In this document: positions 1 to 12,216 of the stretch, piece by piece | Numbering within the stretch: position 1 is the stretch's first letter | Layout of the letters: every line of letters starts with the position of its first letter | NCBI GenBank assembly: GCA_029216955.1 | Contig: JANAVB010005598.1 | Location: 1,437,327-1,501,326 of the forward strand | Direction of reading: 5' to 3' | DNA: 64,000 bases | Origin: Iris pallida | Taxonomy: Eukaryota > Streptophyta > Magnoliopsida > Asparagales > Iridaceae | Notes under the pieces: generated by a model | What the model saw: the letters and a program-made list of their open reading frames with translations, nothing else | The model's database searches: none | What the model was told of the DNA's origin: nothing | Translations under genes and position numbers: made by a program

Positions 1-659
1 AGATAGACAAAAAGCTCAATTTTACATAAAATAAAGTACCAAAATGATCCTTGTTAATTATAGAAATTTATACTAATTTTTATGGAATTTATAAACCCTC
101 ATAAATATTTATTAAAAATCAACAAACATATATATACTGAAAATGAGTTCTGTTTTCCTATTTTTATAAAATACCAAAATACTTATTAAATGCTGGAACA
201 ATTATAATAAATTGTTTAAATTAACATAGTATTTAAATACAAATTTTCTCAGATTTTTACAGCACTTAAAATATATATAAAAATTATAAAACGGCAAGTA
301 ACATTTTCTGGAAAATAATTAATTAATTATCTACTATTTTGTCCATGTATTCAAAATTGAACCGAAGTCCAGATACAGGACCCAGGGCCATGAATCAAGT
401 CCAATATGACTTATACAAACTCTAAATATATTAGACACAATTGGGCCCAAAAACCCATGCTAGACTTGGACATCAATTGGTCATAAACAATAAAAAGCAG
501 TAATTTATATATATAAATATATTTTTAAGGTGCTAAAATATACAAGTCATAATTTAAATAATAAAAATGACTTGTGAATTTATGTACAATAATATTTTGT
601 ACAAAGTAGAATTTGAAATGCATATATAAAAATATAATAACAATATATATACATATAAA

Positions 660-660
<1 letters not shown>
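1..660. other. AT-rich intergenic DNA, nothing recognised
   Basis: This stretch is AT-rich, with frequent homopolymer and TA runs. I see no coding potential, terminal repeats or RNA gene. It grades into the microsatellite block on its right. Confidence 0.6.
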
Positions 661-1346
<686 letters not shown>

Positions 1347-1759
1347 AAAATAAAACAAAACAGGAAAGGGGGGGCTCGAACTCGGCCCAGAGGGGTCGGG
1401 TTCTAGGCACGGTCGGGCTGGCCAGGGGGTCAGCACGAGTCATCTGTTAGGGAAGGGTTTGGGTTAGTATTAAGATAGAGTTAGGTTAATGGGTTTCTAA
1501 ACCCAATAGCACGAAACTAAACCCGTTAACCCAATATCACAAATTAACAGTTCGGCTCGTGTCCAGACTGTTCAGGACACGAGCAAATAGAATCTGACCC
1601 AGTGTCGCGTGTCCGCGCCCAGCACGACACGCACGACACTGTAAATACGTGTCTAACCCTACAGTTAGTTTCCCCGTGTCCAGGCGAACGTCATGCGTAA
1701 GTTTGGGACACACACGACACAAATCGGAGGCTGTTATCTACGTGTCTGGTCGAGCTAGT
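1347..1759. other. Unassigned GC-richer spacer
   Basis: After a short A-rich stretch the composition becomes GC-richer, up to the outer end of LARD element L1. It contains several copies of a CACGACAC/GTGTCGTG-type word and one perfect inverted repeat (1555-1584). It resembles LTR sequence of another family, but I cannot place boundaries. Confidence 0.4.
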
Positions 1760-3469
1760 TGTAACGCCCCAGTCCCAAAATACGTAGGACTAGAACGTAA
1801 TCATGCCAGCTGTATACATACGAAGTATATGGACCCTCGTATATATACATAAGCTGTAAAATGCAGTAACCAAGGTACTAAATCTCATCCACAAAGATAA
1901 ATATGATATAAAAGTAACGTTGAACTTGTCATGTACACAATAGTTGGGCGGAGACAAAGTCCACTACCAACCAAATTTAAATATGGAAAAATATACAATA
2001 AAAGAATTTAGCAAAGCGAGAGCAATGGCGAGTCCAAGAGCAATCACCACGAAGGAAGGAATGGCCTTAGCTAGAGCACCTGCAAGAAATCACGGAACAC
2101 ACACCTGGCGAGATAACCAGGTCCTCAGAGGGACGTAACAAGATACATCAACATGCCACATAACTGAATATATATACTATGTCATAAATCACAAGTAAAG
2201 TAAATAGTCCCACTCGTAACAAGTTCCAATACCTCATCATCGAAACAGTGGACTACCCCTACAACCAAACAAGGACAAGGGGTAGTACACCATACCGCGA
2301 TGCGATATTGTCCCAAGCTACTAATGGAACGGGGTGATATGACATTGACGAGGGTTACCTAACCATCTAATATGTTTATGCAGTAAGAACAAACCTTCCA
2401 CGCATGAGCCCTGGCTGTAAATAGGATCGACATAGTTCCCATATAGGGCACCAGGGGCCTACGTCCATAACGCTCGGGAAGCGTCAGAGGGCACCATGTG
2501 TAAGAGGCTACGTCCATAACGCTCTGGATAACGTCAGAGGGCACCTGGAGCCTGCGTCTCCGGCGGAGCGCACAGGTAATGAGGGAAGTGCATAGAAGCC
2601 CATACGTCAGGTAATGTTCTCCCCACCCAATGTACCTGTTAAGTCGCATCCACGACCATGTACCTCTACTAACTGCTAAGTCTCCTAACATGCCACTATT
2701 AGCAGTTAGCCCTATCGCATGCGCATGGGGGATCAGCCCACACGCAAGAACCTCTACATGATACTCATCTCACACATCCTCGTGGTATAATTGTGTCAAA
2801 GTTTTATGCCATGCGCTAAGCTAATGGTAGTCCTTTAACTCTAAGTCCATATGCTATCAAAGGTAAATAACAAGATACTACTAATATCACTGAGCAGGCA
2901 GTAATCAAGAATTAAAAATAAATGAACAGTGATATGTAATAAATGCAGACTGAATATAAACAGTATAATGGCAAAGTATCTTGCCTGTCATTACGCCTGG
3001 TGTGCGATAATCTGAAAAGTACAGCATGGTCCAATAGCCATAGTCATGGTGCCGAGGTCCAAGTCGCGAGAAAATAGGAAAGATGATCAGTCGCAATCAA
3101 GATAATTGGGGAAATTTGTGTAGAAATATTTATAATACCAGAAACTAATCTTATTAATAAAAATAGGTTTTTAGACCAATACTTAGAGATTGAAAACTCA
3201 TTTGTAAGAAAATACCATAGTTTTTGTAAAAATAATTTTATAGAGAGAAAACTAGTAGTTAAAAGTAATAATCATTGTAATATTTGGAAATCGTCTGCTG
3301 GTAAACTTGTAAGTTGTAAAATATACAAAAAATTTTTGTAGAAAGCTAACCTTTCCTTAGTCAAAAATATTTAATAAATTTTTAGAGAAATTATTGCCTA
3401 TTTATTTAATAAAAACAAATTAATATACATTCATAATTATAACAAAAGTTTTTAATATATATATAATAC

Positions 3470-3605
3470 AAAATAATAACAATAATGGTATTAATAATAA
3501 TGATAATAATAATAATAATAATTCTAATAATAATAATAACAATAATAATAATAATTTAATGATAATAAATAATAACGATAATAAATAATAATAATAATAT
3601 TACTG
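3470..3605. repeat. TAA/ATA-rich simple repeat in L1 LTR
   Basis: Imperfect TAA/AAT trinucleotide repeats follow the GC-rich leader of the L1 LTR on the minus strand. L2 has a shorter TTA-rich tract at the equivalent place (14100-14125). Confidence 0.8.
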
Positions 3606-4637
3606 AACTCTCAGTTCTCTTCACCCCCAAATATTCAGCGAGACGGAGAGGGAGAGAGGGATGGGAGCGGGAGAAAATGGGTTTACCAGTGGCGATCGGC
3701 GGCTTCGGTCGCGGCGGTAGGAGTGCGGCACTGAAATCGAAGGGGCCGGCGAAGGAGTTCGAGAGACGGAGGGGGCTCAGGCTTCGGCGGGCGGATGGGC
3801 GCTGAGCCGAGCGCGGCTACGCAGAGGCGGCGGCCATTAGGGCACGACACGGCGCGGAGGAGGAGGTGGAGAAGCCGGCGTGGGTGGCTGAAGGAGATCG
3901 GAGGAACCGGAGCTGCGCGATCGGCGGTTTCGCCGGGGAAAGGAGCGGCGGCGCGGGGGTTGAGCGGATCTGCGGCGGCGGCGACGGCCGTCCGTGGGGA
4001 TCTCGGTGACACGGCGGCCGGTGGAGGCGGAGAGCTCCAGATCGGGAGCGGAGTCGAGGGTTTTGGTGGACGTGGCTCGGTCATCGGCGGAGGGGCGCGC
4101 CGGAGCCCTGGTGGTCAGGCGCTCGGCCTGGCGGCGCTCTGCCGTCGTTGGGCGAACGCGCGGGCTGGCTGTACGGATGGCGGCGACGAAGGGGTTTCCC
4201 GAGGAGGTGCGGTTACTGCGTGCCGGAGGGAGCGACCAGTGGAGGAAACGGCCAGCGGATCCGGCCAGGCGGAGGAGCGTGGCGAGGTCTGGCGGCGACC
4301 GTTCAGGTTAGGGCTCTTCCTCCTTCTTCTTCTTCTGGATGTTGGTGGCGGTCGATGGATCTGGTAGTTGTCGAGGGAAGGTGGCGGAACGAGAAGTCGT
4401 GGTTGAGGGCCGTGTCGAGATCGACGGAGTTCTGGCGATTGGTAGGCGGTCGAATCTGGTGGATTCGTGCTATCGTGTCGGGAGTTGTCCGCCACGATAG
4501 ATGAGGGATTGGGTAGTCCGGGATTGTCGGAAGGACCCAGATTTGTATTTGTAGATGAAAAATACTGGAAGAGAATAGCGACACTGACACGATGCACTTC
4601 TGGTTGTGGATGGATAATTGCTGGAGGAGTACCTCTC

Positions 4638-4645
4638 CTTTTATA
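4638..4645 (-). promoter_or_regulatory. TATA box of L1 LTR promoter
   Basis: TATAAAAG on the minus strand sits in a block that is conserved in L2 at 12800-12830. The block reads GGAATTCCCAC-type sequence, then TCCTATAA, then AGGTACTCCTCC. In both copies GTGCATCGTGTC follows some 50-80 bases downstream. Conservation between diverged copies supports a real core promoter and places the U3/R boundary just downstream. Confidence 0.75.
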
Positions 4646-5319
4646 GGAGGTGGGAATTTCCAGTTGGATAGGAGTTTGGATTAGTTTAAAACCCCGTAGA
4701 TAATCACATATCAATTTAAATAAATTTCAAAAATTACTCATCAAATCCAATTCCAATTCAAATCTTAGACAAATCTAATCTAAGTTTATATAGATAAATT
4801 CCCCTTTCAAATAAAAGCTATTTAAAATAAGGTCAGTAAAATCTTCTCGAATTCAAATTGTCACAATCAATTTAATTTAAACCAAAACACTATTTTAAAA
4901 TACTTTTTCGAATAATAAAATATTAATATTAAATTAATTTTGAAAAATAGAGTTATACACATAAAATCTAAATTTATGTATCGCGTATGAAATGATTATT
5001 TGCATAAAACTTCATTTTCAAAATTACTATTTATATAACCTTTCATGACGTAAAATAGAGAATTGAAAATTTTCAATATGACGTATTTTACAACTTTAAT
5101 AACCGAAAATATTTATTATTTATTATTTGAAAACACATCTTCTAAATTAAAAATATTTTACGAAAATATGTACCTCGCACATATTCGCACTCGATGAGTC
5201 ATACGAAAATTTGAACTCGTACGCAACGTATAATACGAGTATGCGACGTACAATTATAAATTTTTTGAAATACTCAATTTATAATAAAAAAAAATAAGTA
5301 GAAATTTTGGGGTTTTACA

Positions 5320-5365
5320 TCCTACCCAACTTAAAAAAATTTCGTCCTCGAAATTAAGAATTTGT
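5320..5365 (-). promoter_or_regulatory. L1 polypurine-tract boundary before 3' LTR
   Basis: On the minus strand the sequence is TTCGAGGACGAAATT, then a T-run, then AAGTTGGGTAGGA, directly before TGTAAAACCCC. The GAGGACGAAATT...AAG...GG block next to the 3' LTR is typical of many plant Ty3/gypsy elements. The same block is at 12186-12216 in L2. Confidence 0.8.
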
Positions 5366-8083
5366 GGGGGGGTGAAGAGACACAAGGGGATATCAGCGGG
5401 AAACATTCGATAGCAAATCAGGACGTAAGAATCACGATCTAGATCATAAAAAAGTTTATACGGTATGGTCATGGGTAACGAGGAGTCACGATTAAGAGAA
5501 CGAAATAGATTCGCTTTAATTAAGCGATTAGAGGGTCTTGATAGGGTCGAGTAGTTTAGGATGAAGATATAGCAACATCGAGTGAGAATGGTCATAGCCG
5601 ATGGGAAGGCTAGTGGAAGTTCTAGTGAAGGCAAAAGCAATAGGGAGTTCAAAAAGTGGCGATATTATCGAGTACGAATACGTGGTTCAAGGGCGACTGA
5701 AAAAGTTCAAAATGAGTTGCCAAGGCAGTCGCGGATGGAAGTCTAAAGGACAAGTTTAGCTATGTCCCCATCCACGTAGAACGATAAATAAAAGCGAACC
5801 GCAGTGCACTTGGGTTGATCAGACCATCATGCACCGGTTCTGATTAGACAATATGTTAGTGAGCGCGCTCAATAACATAAGTCATGAACAAACTCGATAA
5901 AGAATAAGCTTGCAAAAACTAGACTACATTAGCATCATTAGTCAAAAATGGTAAATACGTAGGCACGGGAGATTAAGGTTTAAAGAAGGTAGAACGATTC
6001 TAAGTCATACAGTCGTCCTATTCTTGTCCAATTCCTTGGTTGGCTAGACGGTTTATGTCCTCTAGATTCTAGGATCTAAATATGCTTGCTAATATAGGTC
6101 ACTAGGTCCAAGGGGTTGCTAGTTCATAAGGCCAGTTCATAAGGTATTCTACCCAACTTAGAGAATTAAACTAATGGTGCGATAGGTCCAGCAATCAAGA
6201 GAAAATGCAAAGTTAAGCATGTAAGGATTTAAGTAGAACAAAAATCATACATCGGGTTGAAAGAATCGAGTTGAGGTCGAGTCTCATCTCAAGTTAAAAG
6301 TATATTGGTTTCCCGGTAGGGATTAGAGTCCAGTCATTTTGACCCGAAAGTCGCAATATGAAATTAGAGTACAAGGAGACGTGTTTTAGTGGCACGTGAT
6401 ATACCTACACGAAGGTGAGCTCGTCTAGGTCTTGCATGTGAAATTTGTTGGAAGGAAAAGTCTAGCATTGTGCTTCAAATATCAAAGTCATGATAGGGAA
6501 CGCCGAATGATCAAAAATAGAAAGTGGGTTTTCATAACGCACTAATTAATGCCCAAAAAAAATGAAGGTTAAAGCACAAATAACGATAATTAGGAAGCGT
6601 AGGTCAAGGCTAAATAAGCTAGAGAGACAATTTCTAGAAAAAGTTCATAGATAAGGGTATGGTCAAGGAGATGGTTCTAATCATTTCTAGTTTCAAACAA
6701 TTAGATGGTCATGAATAAGGATCTAGGTTTTGAGGGAAGGTCGAGTAAGTCAAGATATGTTCATCGGTTTGGTCGATGACTAATTACACTTGTGTATATG
6801 CAATATCATAGTCATAGGTGGCATGGCAATCTAATGTGGAATACTTCTATCTCACTATGGTGACCTTACTTGCTTATTGGTCCTCTAATCCAAAATTTCA
6901 AGTTTCTCGAAAGTTTCTCGAAAGTTTCTCAATAAAATTTCCAAGATACTCCGTAAAAATTCCAATTATCTTAGACTGTCGATTTTAATCAAAATTTTAA
7001 ATCTCTATTCAATCTCGTAACAACCCTTGTATATCATAAATCGAATATATTTTTTTCCAAATATTTAAACACAACCTTTAAATATGTTTATCAGCCGAAA
7101 AACAATGGAACCTTTAAATAACTCATGAATTTAAATGCTATATCTCCAAATGTGTATATCTAGCTTCCAATAAGTCACAAGTACTCCCTTTTTCTTTTTC
7201 TTTTTCCAAAATTTAAATATCCATAATCAAGACTTTAAATTCGAAATCTAAATAACTTTATATGTATCATAGATCATATGAGCAAATTTTAAATTTTCAA
7301 ATTTTCCTTCAAGTCGGTTTCATATTTTCCAAAATATTTCAAACAAAAATTTTACCATTATCTCTTCAAGCTCAAAATTAAATCCTATAATTCATAAATC
7401 GTAGAATCAATTTAAATCCTCAAGCCCTCTAATAACCTGTAAATCATAAACCCTTCGTACTCTCTAGTCGATACAAAATCATAACTTATAATTTAACACA
7501 CTTTAATAAATTCAAGATAAACTTTAACATATTCAATCCCAACTTAAACTAAATCGTAAATCATGTGTCACAATTTAAAGATGTTTTCCAAATATATCCC
7601 AATAAATCATAAATTATTTCACAATTTCTAAAAATCATAACCATAAATTTGTTTTCGCGATCTAGCTGTCCTCTTGTGTATACCACCTTGTAATAGCAAA
7701 AATAGAATTCCAACTATCATTTGAAAGTAGTAATATGCTACTACCCAACTTGGAATTAACTAATTCTAAAAATCATATTTCTAGGAAAATAAATGCCTCT
7801 ACAACTCAAATAAAATCTCCATGCATATTAATTGTCAATGTAATCCATCTAGCCATGTGTTTAACCTATGGGCATATACTAGTGTAGTCATCTTACTAAA
7901 CACGAAACTAAGAATTTACGGTGGAAGGAGTCAAGCAAGATGCAAATCAAGGGGGTCGAACGAGAGTTCGGAAGTCAAGTAGGTGGATGAGATTCTAAAC
8001 TCTAATCCTATATTGCAGGCCCATTCGGTACAGTCATGTAACCGAAACGGCAAACTTGACCTGCATAGGCCACCACAAAAACA
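5320..8083 (-). other. L1 interior, non-coding
   Basis: This 2.76-kb interior contains no frame resembling gag, protease, RT or integrase. Its two ends are clearly homologous to the L2 interior. Near 8083 the minus strand carries TGGTGGCCTATGCAGGTC just after the LTR, and near 5320 it ends with a purine-rich boundary. Conservation of these ends but not of any reading frame suggests cis-acting functions such as priming, packaging and plus-strand initiation. Confidence 0.75.
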
Positions 8084-8638
8084 TGTAACGCCCCAGTCCC
8101 AAAATACGTAGGACTAGAACGTAATCATGCCAGCTGTATACATACGAAGTATATGGACCCTCGTATATATACATAAGCTGTAAAATACAGTAACCAAGGT
8201 ACTAAATCTCATCCACAAAGATAAATATGATATAAAAGTAACGTTGAACTTGTCATGTACACAATAGTTGGGCGGAGACAAAGTCCACTACCAACCAAAT
8301 TTAAATATGGAAAAATATACAATGAAAGAATTTAGCAAAGCGAGAGCAATGGCGAGTCCAAGAGCAATCACCACGAAGGAAGGAATGGCCTTAGCTAGAG
8401 CACCTGCAAGAAATCACGGAACACACACCTGGCGAGATAACCAGGTCCTCAGAGGGACGTAACAAGATACATCAACATGCCACATAACTGAATATATATA
8501 CTATGTCATAAATCACAAGTAAAGTAAATAGTCCCACTCGTAACAAGTTCCAATACCTCATCATCGAAACAGTGGACTACCCCTACAACCAAACAAGGAC
8601 AAGGGGTAGTACACCATACCGCGATGCGATATTGTCCC
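8084..8638 (-). repeat. L1 5' LTR fragment (last 555 bp)
   Basis: This is collinear and nearly identical with 1760-2314. It starts TGTAACGCCCC on the plus strand and stops abruptly after ATTGTCCC, where plus-oriented L2 LTR sequence begins. Confidence 0.9.
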
Positions 8639-11202
8639 GACTTCTCCCCTCTTCTTCTCCGCTCACCCCCTCCGATCAAACCCCCGCTCCAAACGCCGCC
8701 GCCCCACTTCCGTCCCTCCGCCGTCGCGCCCTTGGCCGAACCCTCGTGCCGCCTCCGCCCCCTTCTTCCAGCCTCTCCGACCTCTCCTTTCCTCTCATCC
8801 TCCTCCGCGTGCACCACTCCGGCGCCGCCCACGACCAGCGGCCGCGCATCCTCTTCCTCCCCACTCCCTCCGCTCTCTCTGTCTTGATCTTTCCCCATCC
8901 TCTTTATCCCTCTCCTCAGTCCTTCCTCCTCCTTTGTTTTTTTGTTGTTTGGTTATTTTTTTGTGTTTTTGTTTTTTGTCTTTCCCGCAGTTGAATTGAA
9001 TGGAATGAAGTCATTTCGAGGAATCAATAGATAGTTTTGTTCGGTTGTGTGGCCCAAAGCACAGCTAATTGTTTTATTTATTATTATTATTATTAATTTT
9101 TGCTATTACAGTAATATAAAGTTAGTTATTATTATATGTAATATGATTATAGAAGTTAGATTATAAAACATAATTATTAGTATGAGTAGTAGTAATTAGT
9201 ATTACCACTGTTATAGTTGGCCTACTTGTATTGATATAATTAATTTCATAATGGATTACCAACATCAAAAATTAATATTTACAAAATCTAGTTTAGTTTT
9301 AAATCTAAAATATATGATTATATATTCCTAGGTTATTGTGAATGAGTTTTTTTGACTTAAATTATTTTATGTACATATATCTTAATAAGTAAAAAAATAT
9401 AGTTTTAAATATTTTATAAATATTTCTCGATCTTCAAATAGTTAGTAAAAGTATATATATATTTTCTCCAAAATTTTATTCTTTTTAACTAATATAGTTT
9501 TCTATCGCAAAACCTTATTTTTATAAAATTAGAGTTTTTGCCTAAAACGATTCATCTAAAAACTATTTTTTTTACTAATAAAAATATATTTCAAGTATTA
9601 CAAAACTTTTTTTTTCTAAAAACGTATATATATTATGAACTATCCAAAACCCTTCAAATATCTATTCTTGTCCATAACCAAATCAAATTCTTTCCATCTT
9701 CTTGCGAACCTCGAACAATCCTATATCGTCCCTAACCAAACTGACCGTTCTGGACCCGATGCACCAGTCTGTACCACCATAAGAGGTCACCTTGCATAGT
9801 TGTTACCCGAAGTCGAAGTTCGTGCCACATTGATCATCACAGCACACCAGATGCTCTACCAGGCAAGACACCTTGCCATTTGCTGTTTATTTATTTTAGC
9901 TTATATTTCATGCATTATTTATTTTCTTTATGCAAAATAAACTGTGATACATGGCATAACCTGTTAGAACTTACTGTTCATTTATATTTTCTGCTATGTA
10001 TTATTTTTCTTACATATTAAACCTAGATTTAAGGGACCATCTTGTGTGTTGCATTCATGGCCTTGACACGTTGTACCACGAAGTTGTGTGTCGCATGTAG
10101 AACACGGACGTGCGTGATTGGCTGGCCACCAGTACGTACAAGCCGTTCGATAGGAATAATCGCTAATAGAGATTGCATGCTAGTTTGACTTAGCGGTTAT
10201 AGTAGTTTTTTGTTGTGGATACAACACAGTAGGCATTGGGCGGGGAGGACAATTCCTTAGCGTATGGGCTTCGATGCACTTTCTTTTGTGACCCGGATTC
10301 TCCGCTGGAGATACGGGGTTGATGACCCATGATTACTGACGGCCACTGACGTTCTGCGGAACATTATGCTCTTATTGATTGGGCCTCTAGTGCCCCAAGG
10401 GGGGACTATGCCGATCCTATTTAGCCAGGGCCCATGCGTAGGAAGGATTGTTCTTAACTACATTTTACTTAAAATGGTTAGGCACCTTTATCCGTTAGGT
10501 ACGAGTACTTTTGGTTTGGGTACTTGTATCTGACCGTAGCTTGGAACAATAACTTGTCGCAGATTAGTTCGTCACATCTTGTCCTTGTGTGGTTGTAGGT
10601 GTGACTTACTACTTCGATGAGAAGGTATTGAACCTTGTTGGGGTCCGGATACCATATTGGATTCATAGCATGGAAAGATACGTCACCGTGATTTAGTTTA
10701 CCATCTCCTGTCCTTGTTTGGTTGGGGGGATGGTACGCTTGTTCAATAGATATGTATTGGACCATGTTATAATTCAATTGACTTATTTATTTGAGCAATA
10801 TTTATTCAGTTTATATGGCATGATATTATGTGTCTTATTACGTCCCTCTGAGGACCTTGTTATCTCTCCAGGTGTGTGTCCTTGTCTTTCGCAGGTGTTC
10901 TAGCTCTAGCCGTGACCATCTCTATTTCTTCGAGGATGATTGTACTTGGATCGTCTTCGCTTCGCTCGCCACTCATTTCATTTTCCATGTATTTTTCCTT
11001 ATTTTGTTGGTAGTGGATTTGTCTCCGCCCAACATATTGTATCAAGACAATTCCTTATCATTATATGATATCTTTTATTCATTTATTTTGTGTGGATGAG
11101 AATAGTTATGGTTCTACTGCATTTTACAGCTTACGTATATTTATTATACGGCTGGCATGTCTACGTTCCTAGTCCTACGTATTTTAGGACTGGGGCGTTA
11201 CA
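8639..11202 (+). repeat. L2 5' LTR fragment
   Basis: It matches 13668-16240 of the L2 3' LTR from inside the GC-rich leader to the LTR end GGGGCGTTACA. The first 350 bases are C/T-rich. Short open frames on both strands here are compositional. Confidence 0.85.
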
Positions 11203-12216
11203 TGTTTTTGTGGTGGCCCATGCAGGTCAAGATAAATTGTTTGGTTACTTTACCGTACCAAGCAAGCCTGTGAATAGGATTAGAAGTCTAGGATCTCATC
11301 CGCAAACTTAACCTTTTTCCTCGATTCTATATTCGACAGACTCATCGATTGCATCTTGCTTGATTCCTTCTATCATTATTCTTATCTTTCTTTCGTGCTT
11401 GCTAGAGATTGACCCTACTAGTTAGATGTCCCAACACCCTTAGCTTAATTCTTTAAGTTGGGTAGAATATCCCACGACCTGACACACCCTTGACCATTAA
11501 GGGAATAGAAATAGTATTATCTAGACCATAGAGACTAAAAGAATTTAACCTATTTGGTCAACCAAGCCTTGGTCAATAAAACCGTAGAATGATGGTATAG
11601 GAATAAACAAGACTAAGATCCTTATGACTCTTAGACTATAAATATTGGTTCTTATTTCATCTACCCTCGTGCCTATGATTTACTATCTGGACTAATGATG
11701 CTAATATAGCCTAGTATTTGCAAGCTAATCCTTTATCGAGCTTGATCAAGGCTTATGCTATTGAGCGGCCGCTTACTAACGTATTGTCTACTCAGAACTG
11801 GTGCATGATGGTCTGATCAACCGAGTGCACTTTGGTTCGCTTATATCTATCGTTCTACGTGGATGGGGACATAGCTAAGCTTGTCCTTTAGATTCCCATC
11901 CGCGACTATACCTTGACAACTCCTTTTGAATTATTCGGTCGCCTTTGAACCAAGTATTTGTATTCGATAACGCCTCCTTCGAACTCTATATTGCTTTCGC
12001 CTTCACCTATTTTAGAAGGACGAAAACGTTATACTAGAAATTCCTCTAGCCTTCCTATCTATTATGACCATACCGTATTATTTTTCTACGATCTAGATCG
12101 TGATTTCTTACGACATGATTTTGTTATTGATTGTTCCCCATCGATACCCCTTGTGTCTTCTCATCCCCCTACAAATTCTTAATTTCGAGGACGAAATTCT
12201 TTTAAGTTGGGTAGGA
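11203..12216 (+). other. L2 interior, non-coding
   Basis: It begins with a segment containing TGGTGGCCCATGCAGGTC, shared with L1 and, in related form, with element F. It ends with GAGGACGAAATTCTTTTAAG and GGGTAGGA, a purine-rich boundary at 12186-12216. There is no gag or pol similarity. Confidence 0.75.

Larger units (their letters stand above)
1760..5319 (-). repeat. L1 3' LTR (3,560 bp)
   Basis: The termini are TGTAAAACCCC at 5319 (minus strand) and GGGGCGTTACA ending at 1760. Reading leftward it holds an AT-rich U3, a TATA box, a GC-rich transcribed leader at about 4500-3620, a TAA-rich tract at about 3600-3470, and a terminal segment conserved with L2. The open frames inside the GC-rich part are Pro/Ser/Arg-rich. 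They are not shared with the matching part of L2, so I do not call them genes. Confidence 0.85.
1760..8638 (-). mobile_element. LARD-like non-autonomous LTR retrotransposon L1, 5' LTR truncated
   Basis: The element lies on the minus strand. Its 3' LTR is 1760-5319, its interior 5320-8083, and 555 bases of its 5' LTR survive at 8084-8638. On the minus strand the LTR begins TGTAAAACCCC and ends GGGGCGTTACA, giving TG...CA termini. The first 555 bases of the two LTR copies (1760-2314 and 8084-8638) are collinear and differ at only two positions that I could find, so the insertion is recent. The interior carries a polypurine-type boundary but no gag or pol. Very long LTRs around a non-coding core match the LARD class, which needs proteins from another element. 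The missing part of the 5' LTR was lost at the junction with L2. Confidence 0.85.

Noticed and set aside
3683..4714. Overlapping open frames on both strands in the L1 leader
   Set aside because: They are GC-rich, Pro/Arg/Ser-biased, and not shared with the equivalent part of L2. High GC alone explains the lack of stops.
1944..8462. A 64-codon frame present twice (1944-2138 and 8268-8462) with one residue change
   Set aside because: The duplication is simply the two copies of the L1 LTR. The frame runs antisense to the element and does not match L2.
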